From positions 62,001 through 126,000 of the forward strand of contig NZ_JASHKA010000005.1 in assembly GCF_030732845.1 (NCBI RefSeq): a stretch of DNA of 64,000 nt, in the 5' to 3' direction. Positions 60,367-64,000 of this stretch are shown piece by piece (position 1 is the stretch's first letter; each line of letters opens with the position of its first letter). The translations under genes and the position numbers were made by a program. The notes beneath the pieces were generated by a model that saw only the letters and a list, made by a program, of their open reading frames with translations, was not told where the DNA came from and made no database searches. Origin of the DNA: Roseibium sp. MMSF_3544. Lineage in GTDB: Bacteria; Pseudomonadota; Alphaproteobacteria; Rhizobiales; Stappiaceae.

Positions 60367-61758
60367 GTGTCTTGTCGTACGACAATTAGGGCAGTGGGCA
60401 TCGCGCTTGGGTTGATGAGTGGCGTTGCCGCCGTTTCGTTGGCTGGAGCTATGGGCTCTCCGGCAAAAGCGGAAACGATTTGGCAATCGCTCGCATTGGC
60501 CTATGCAAATAATCCCAGTTTGAATGCTGCACGTGCGCAGTTGCGCAGCACGGACGAAGGCGTACCTCAGGCACTGTCCGGGTGGCGGCCAACCGTATCT
60601 GCATCGGCTTCCGGTGGCCGGATTTTTTCCGAAACCGATAATTTTTCGAACGTTCGGAACAATGCGTCGATCTCGTTGACGATCAGCCAGACACTGTTCA
60701 ACGGCTTCCGCACGGTCAACTCGGTGCGTCAGGCGGAAGCGATTGTACGGGCGCAACGTGAGAGCCTCGTCTCCACCGAGCAGGACACGCTTCTCGATGC
60801 CGCGACGGCTTATGTCGACGTGATCCGCGACACGGCCCTTGTTTCCTTGCAGCGCAGCGACCTTGCGTTCCTCCAGGAACAGGTGCGTGCTGCCCGAGAT
60901 CGCTTTGATGTCGGCGAGGGTACGAGAACCGACGTCAGCCAGGCCGAAGCCCGCGCGGCTGAAGCGCGAGCGAGCCTGAACACGGCGATGGCCAATTTGA
61001 ATTCGAGTCGGGCGATCTACCGTCAGGTTATCGGAATTGAGGCGCGCAATCTTTCGGCCGATGCCCGGATCGGCAAGTACGTGCCCAAATCACTTGAGAA
61101 CGCTCTGCAACTCAGTGAGGCGAACCAGCCACTGATCAGGCAGGCTCAGCACCTTGTTGATGCTGCCATCTTCAACGTCAAGGCAATTGAGGGGCAGCTG
61201 CTTCCGTCGGTTTCGCTTGATGGCAGCCTGTCGCGCAGCTGGAATCCGAGCGCAAATGCGACGATCACCGACTCGGCCCAGATCTCCGGCACCGTGAGCA
61301 TTCCGATCTACCAGGCAGGAAGTGTCTCTTCCAGCGTTCGGCAGGCAAAGGAAGATCTCGGCCAGACCCGCCTTCAGCTCGATGTCACACGTGACCAGAT
61401 CAGGGCGAACGTGATTTCCGCATGGGGCAATTACCAGGCGGCCGAGGCATCCATCGTTGCAGCGCAGGCCGCTGTTGAAGCCCAGCAGCTTGCCCTCGAA
61501 GGTGTGATCGAAGAACAGCGCGTCGGTCAGCGGACCACACTCGATGTTCTCGACGCGCAGCGGGAACTGGTCAATCAGCAGTCGAACCTGGTGACCGCGC
61601 AACGGAACAGGATCGTCAGCGGATATCAGCTTGTAGCCGCCGTTGGGCGATTGGACGCTGCATCTCTTGGTCTGAATGTCGCCCGCTACGATCCGGCTCA
61701 GCATTATCAGGCGGTGAGGGGCAAGTGGTTCGGTCTCACGACACCTGACGGGCGTTAA
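60367..61758 (+). CDS. tolC: TolC-family outer membrane protein
   Basis: A 463-residue outer-membrane channel subunit serving type I secretion and multidrug efflux. The signal peptide (IRAVGIALGLMSGVAAVSLAGAM...AKAE) is followed by the two OEP repeats: TIWQSLALAYANNPSLNAARAQLRS and the matching second half from about residue 250, and RDRFDVGEGTRTDVSQAEARAAEARASL and EEQRVGQRTTLDVLDAQRELVNQQSNLV are the paired helix-turn motifs. I prefer the GTG at 60367, six bases after an AAGGAG site; a GTG 24 nt earlier is possible. A strong terminator follows. Confidence 0.94.
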   Translation: MSCRTTIRAVGIALGLMSGVAAVSLAGAMGSPAKAETIWQSLALAYANNPSLNAARAQLRSTDEGVPQALSGWRPTVSASASGGRIFSETDNFSNVRNNASISLTISQTLFNGFRTVNSVRQAEAIVRAQRESLVSTEQDTLLDAATAYVDVIRDTALVSLQRSDLAFLQEQVRAARDRFDVGEGTRTDVSQAEARAAEARASLNTAMANLNSSRAIYRQVIGIEARNLSADARIGKYVPKSLENALQLSEANQPLIRQAQHLVDAAIFNVKAIEGQLLPSVSLDGSLSRSWNPSANATITDSAQISGTVSIPIYQAGSVSSSVRQAKEDLGQTRLQLDVTRDQIRANVISAWGNYQAAEASIVAAQAAVEAQQLALEGVIEEQRVGQRTTLDVLDAQRELVNQQSNLVTAQRNRIVSGYQLVAAVGRLDAASLGLNVARYDPAQHYQAVRGKWFGLTTPDGR

Positions 61759-61783
61759 ACGGTCCAATTTCAGCAAGAATCAG

Positions 61784-61820
61784 ACGGCTGAAACCGCTCC
61801 GGTTTCGGCCGTTTTCGTTT
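61784..61820 (+). terminator. Rho-independent terminator after tolC
   Basis: ACGGCTGAAACCG pairs with CGGTTTCGGCCGT (13 bp with one T-G pair, three-base loop) and is followed by TTTCGTTT. It starts 25 nt after the tolC stop codon. Confidence 0.85.
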
Positions 61821-62033
61821 CTGGGAAGGGCCAGGCTCGTGAAACGGAGGCGTTGTTGCAGCGCGGACGGTTTTCCACTTCTCGTGTGTTTTTGCGGACA
61901 TAAGAGGGGATAAGGCACCTGTTGCAGGTGCGTTTGCTTTGCGGGCTGAGAGTTGAACAGCATAATTTCGTTTAACGAATCATTCAGTTCGTTTGAATGT
62001 GACGGAGCGTAGCTGAATCTCACGGGGGAAATC

Positions 62034-62768
62034 ATGGCAGAGGCGAAAAAGGCTGACGAGCCGTCGATGGAGGAAATCCTCGCATCGATCCGCCGAATAA
62101 TTTCCGACGAGGATTCGCAAAACGCCGATTCCGGCGAGGCTGGCACGAGTGAAGAAGCAGAAACTCCGGTAGAAGAAGCGGTTGAAGACATGGGTGACGC
62201 CTCCGAAATGTCCCAGGACGACCTGGACAAACTGTTTGATACAGCTGGCAGCGGAGACGACGACAGTTCTGATGACGCAGACGATATGGCTGCGGCAATG
62301 GAGGCTGACGCCGCCGAAGACGAAGGCGATGACGATGTCCTGGAGCTGACGGAAGAACTTGCTGTTTCAGAAGACGACGAGATGGAAATCGTCGAGGGGC
62401 TGGCCGATACGTTCGACAGTCCTGAGGGCGACATCTCGTTTGCGCAGGAACCTGAGCCCGAGCCGGAACCCGAGATTCCGGATCCGGAGCCCATTCCGCT
62501 TGCGTCGATGGAAACTGCACCGGTTCCGGACGACCTTCCCGTTGTGGCCGACGACGCGCCGCTCACATCCAACAACACCGGTGAGGCAGTCCACGCGGCT
62601 TTCGACAATCTGTCGAACATGTTTGTCGGTTCCCAGGCTCAGACTGTCGAAGAACTCGTTAAGGAAATGCTTCGTCCCATGCTGAAGGCATGGCTCGACC
62701 AGAATCTTCCAGGAATGGTCGAGCAGATGGTGCAAAAGGAAATTCAGCGTGTGACGCGCCGCCGATAG
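62034..62768 (+). CDS. popZ: PopZ-family (DUF2497) polar organising protein
   Basis: A 244-residue scaffold protein that condenses at cell poles and binds the chromosome-partition machinery. The N-terminal client-binding helix DEPSMEEILASIRRIIS (residues 8-24) and the C-terminal oligomerisation region VKEMLRPMLKAWLDQNLPGMVEQMVQKEIQRVTRRR (209-244) are canonical. Between them is a long, very acidic and proline-containing spacer (about residues 25-185), as in other PopZ proteins. It lies between tolC and valS, a gene order common in Hyphomicrobiales. The ATG has an ACGGGGGAA site. Confidence 0.92.
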   Translation: MAEAKKADEPSMEEILASIRRIISDEDSQNADSGEAGTSEEAETPVEEAVEDMGDASEMSQDDLDKLFDTAGSGDDDSSDDADDMAAAMEADAAEDEGDDDVLELTEELAVSEDDEMEIVEGLADTFDSPEGDISFAQEPEPEPEPEIPDPEPIPLASMETAPVPDDLPVVADDAPLTSNNTGEAVHAAFDNLSNMFVGSQAQTVEELVKEMLRPMLKAWLDQNLPGMVEQMVQKEIQRVTRRR

Positions 62769-62782
62769 GCGACTTTTCGGAA

Positions 62783-63229
62783 CTATGCGTCCTTGCCCTG
62801 GCCGGCGCGAATAGAGAGGCGACAAGCCCTGTAGCCGCCATCGGAAATTTCAGAACACAGATCGTACCACTCGCATCCGGTACAGGCGGCGCGGACCGAA
62901 CCGTCAAGAAACGCTGTCCGCAAAACCGAAATCCGTTCTGGTGTCAGCAGCAAAACACCACCGTTTTCAAGATCAATGCCCAGAACACGGCCGACCTGCG
63001 CGAGCGCGCGAGTGTCACGGTCTCGCACGCTGTCGTCGTGACAATGGCACCCGTCTTCTGACAGCATCGGTCGGCAGATATCGTCCGGTCCGCTAACGAT
63101 TTCAATCGCTTCGCCCGCATTCAGCCGCCGAATGATCTTGTTGTAACCGTGGACGAAGTCCGGCGTGTAACCCTTGCCGAGATAGGTCAGCATGCAAAGC
63201 AAGTGGTGCGGACGGATTGAGATCGTCAT
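62783..63229 (-). CDS. DUF1284-domain protein
   Basis: A 148-residue cysteine-rich protein of family DUF1284. IRPHHLLCMLTYLGKGYTPDFVHGYNKI opens the domain and DDICRPM, CHCHDDSVRDRD, CTGCEWYDLC and YRAC give at least nine cysteines, which suggests metal or Fe-S binding. Function unknown. I chose the ATG at 63229 because the conserved domain starts there; a longer frame adds a basic 54-residue leader. It converges on popZ with a 14-nt gap and is divergent from valS. Confidence 0.85.
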   Translation of the reverse strand: MTISIRPHHLLCMLTYLGKGYTPDFVHGYNKIIRRLNAGEAIEIVSGPDDICRPMLSEDGCHCHDDSVRDRDTRALAQVGRVLGIDLENGGVLLLTPERISVLRTAFLDGSVRAACTGCEWYDLCSEISDGGYRACRLSIRAGQGKDA

Positions 63230-63411
63230 GTGATCGTTATGACAGTATCGGCGCGCCAACCCAAGCCGATGTTTTGCTATAGCTCGAAACTGGCGCAGAT
63301 GCGCCGCTTTGTCGGTCGGAAACAACGTCAAACCGGTTGACTTGCGGAGACGCTTCCGATTTACACGGGGGCTCACGAAATTCGAATTCATCCTCCCATT
63401 GAGTGACCCTG

Positions 63412-64000
63412 ATGCTGGAAAAGACCTACGATGCGGCCAGCGTTGAGCCGCGGATTTACGAAACCTGGGAAAAGGCGGAGGCCTTCAAGGCCGGAGCTGG
63501 TGCCAAGGACGGCGCCTCTGCCTTTTCCATCGTAATTCCGCCGCCAAATGTGACGGGGTCCTTGCACATGGGCCACGCGCTGAACAACACGTTGCAGGAC
63601 ATCCTGATCCGCTGGAAGCGGATGCAGGGTTTTGACGTGCTTTGGCAGCCGGGAACTGACCATGCCGGGATCGCCACGCAGATGGTGGTCGAGCGCGAGC
63701 TGATGGAAGCCCAGCAGCCAGGCCGCCGCGAGATGGGGCGCGAGGCATTTGTCGAAAGGGTCTGGGAGCAGAAACGAAAGTCCGAGGGAACAATCCTCGG
63801 TCAGTTGAAGCGCCTCGGTGCGTCCTGCGACTGGAGCCGGACCGAGTTCACGATGTCGCCCAACTTGTCAGCGGCGGTCCTCAAGGTTTTTGTCGACCTC
63901 TACAATGAAGGCCTGATCTACCGGTCCAAGCGTCTCGTCAATTGGGATCCGAAATTCGAGACCGCGATCTCGGATCTGGAAGTCGAGAATATCGAAACCG
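63412..64000 (+). CDS. valS: Valine--tRNA ligase (3' end cut by window)
   Basis: The first 196 codons of a class I aminoacyl-tRNA synthetase that charges tRNA(Val). [20 protein letters not shown] is the ValRS opening, [22 protein letters not shown] contains the HIGH motif as HMGH near residue 51, and [46 protein letters not shown] and [16 protein letters not shown] follow. The frame runs off the right end of the window, so the KMSKS and anticodon domains are not seen. Confidence 0.97.
   Translation, partial: MLEKTYDAASVEPRIYETWEKAEAFKAGAGAKDGASAFSIVIPPPNVTGSLHMGHALNNTLQDILIRWKRMQGFDVLWQPGTDHAGIATQMVVERELMEAQQPGRREMGREAFVERVWEQKRKSEGTILGQLKRLGASCDWSRTEFTMSPNLSAAVLKVFVDLYNEGLIYRSKRLVNWDPKFETAISDLEVENIET

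Overview
This window is a contiguous piece of alphaproteobacterial chromosome, moderately GC-rich and densely coded on both strands. I see no insertion sequence, integrase, prophage, rRNA or CRISPR array. The complete aapJQMP amino-acid transporter, a PopZ-family polar organiser, an aerobic-type CobN/CobO/CobW cobalamin set and a ChrR-like cupin suggest a marine Hyphomicrobiales relative (Stappiaceae, Roseibium/Labrenzia-like). That placement is inferred from gene content, not from an alignment.

Layout. 1-2.7 kb: a YcaO enzyme cut by the left edge, a CAP-domain lipoprotein and a metallophosphoesterase. 2.9-6.8 kb: an envelope-glycolipid operon (GT39 transferase, PAP2 phosphatase, GT2 transferase, LAB_N membrane protein). 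6.8-20.1 kb: metC, aapJQMP plus a DUF2459 protein, sseA, an AlaX editing enzyme, a thioredoxin-reductase-like flavoprotein, a LysE exporter, cls and cysK. 20.4-25.4 kb: a likely photo-oxidative-stress lipid locus with a ChrR-like protein, an SDR, a cyclopropane-synthase-type methyltransferase, DUF1365 and an FAD amine-oxidase-like protein. 26.8-32.7 kb: amino-sugar and peptidoglycan recycling (cutC, ROK kinase, murQ, a GntR regulator, a SIS-type deaminase, nagA).

32.9-37.4 kb: a four-gene 2-oxoacid oxidoreductase whose last subunit fuses a GltD-like flavoprotein to a ferredoxin-type domain, so it probably reduces NAD(P). 37.4-44.4 kb: a methylated-amine module with a dimethylglycine-dehydrogenase/GcvT-like enzyme, a non-pyrrolysine MttB homologue, a LysR regulator and a Tat-exported ABC binding protein without permeases. 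44.6 kb: tRNA-Asn. 45.0-56.3 kb: a cobalamin riboswitch followed by cobU-cobW-cobN-cobO-yrhK-cobQ, an AT-rich two-gene islet, and cbiB and cobC on the other strand. 56.5-64 kb: GCS2 ligase, an unusual coiled-coil/beta-helix-like protein, tRNA-Cys, a Rap1a/Tai-like protein, pcm, tolC, popZ, DUF1284 and the start of valS.

The parts that most deserve a second look are four. First, the ChrR-like protein has lost most of the zinc ligands of its anti-sigma domain but sits in a lipid locus whose two promoter regions share TGATC(C/T)-N17-GTA. Second, cutC is translationally coupled to an amino-sugar kinase. Third, an MttB/DMGDH module and an NAD(P)-linked 2-oxoacid oxidoreductase lie next to cobalamin genes. 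Fourth, several hairpin-plus-T-run terminators lie inside coding sequence.
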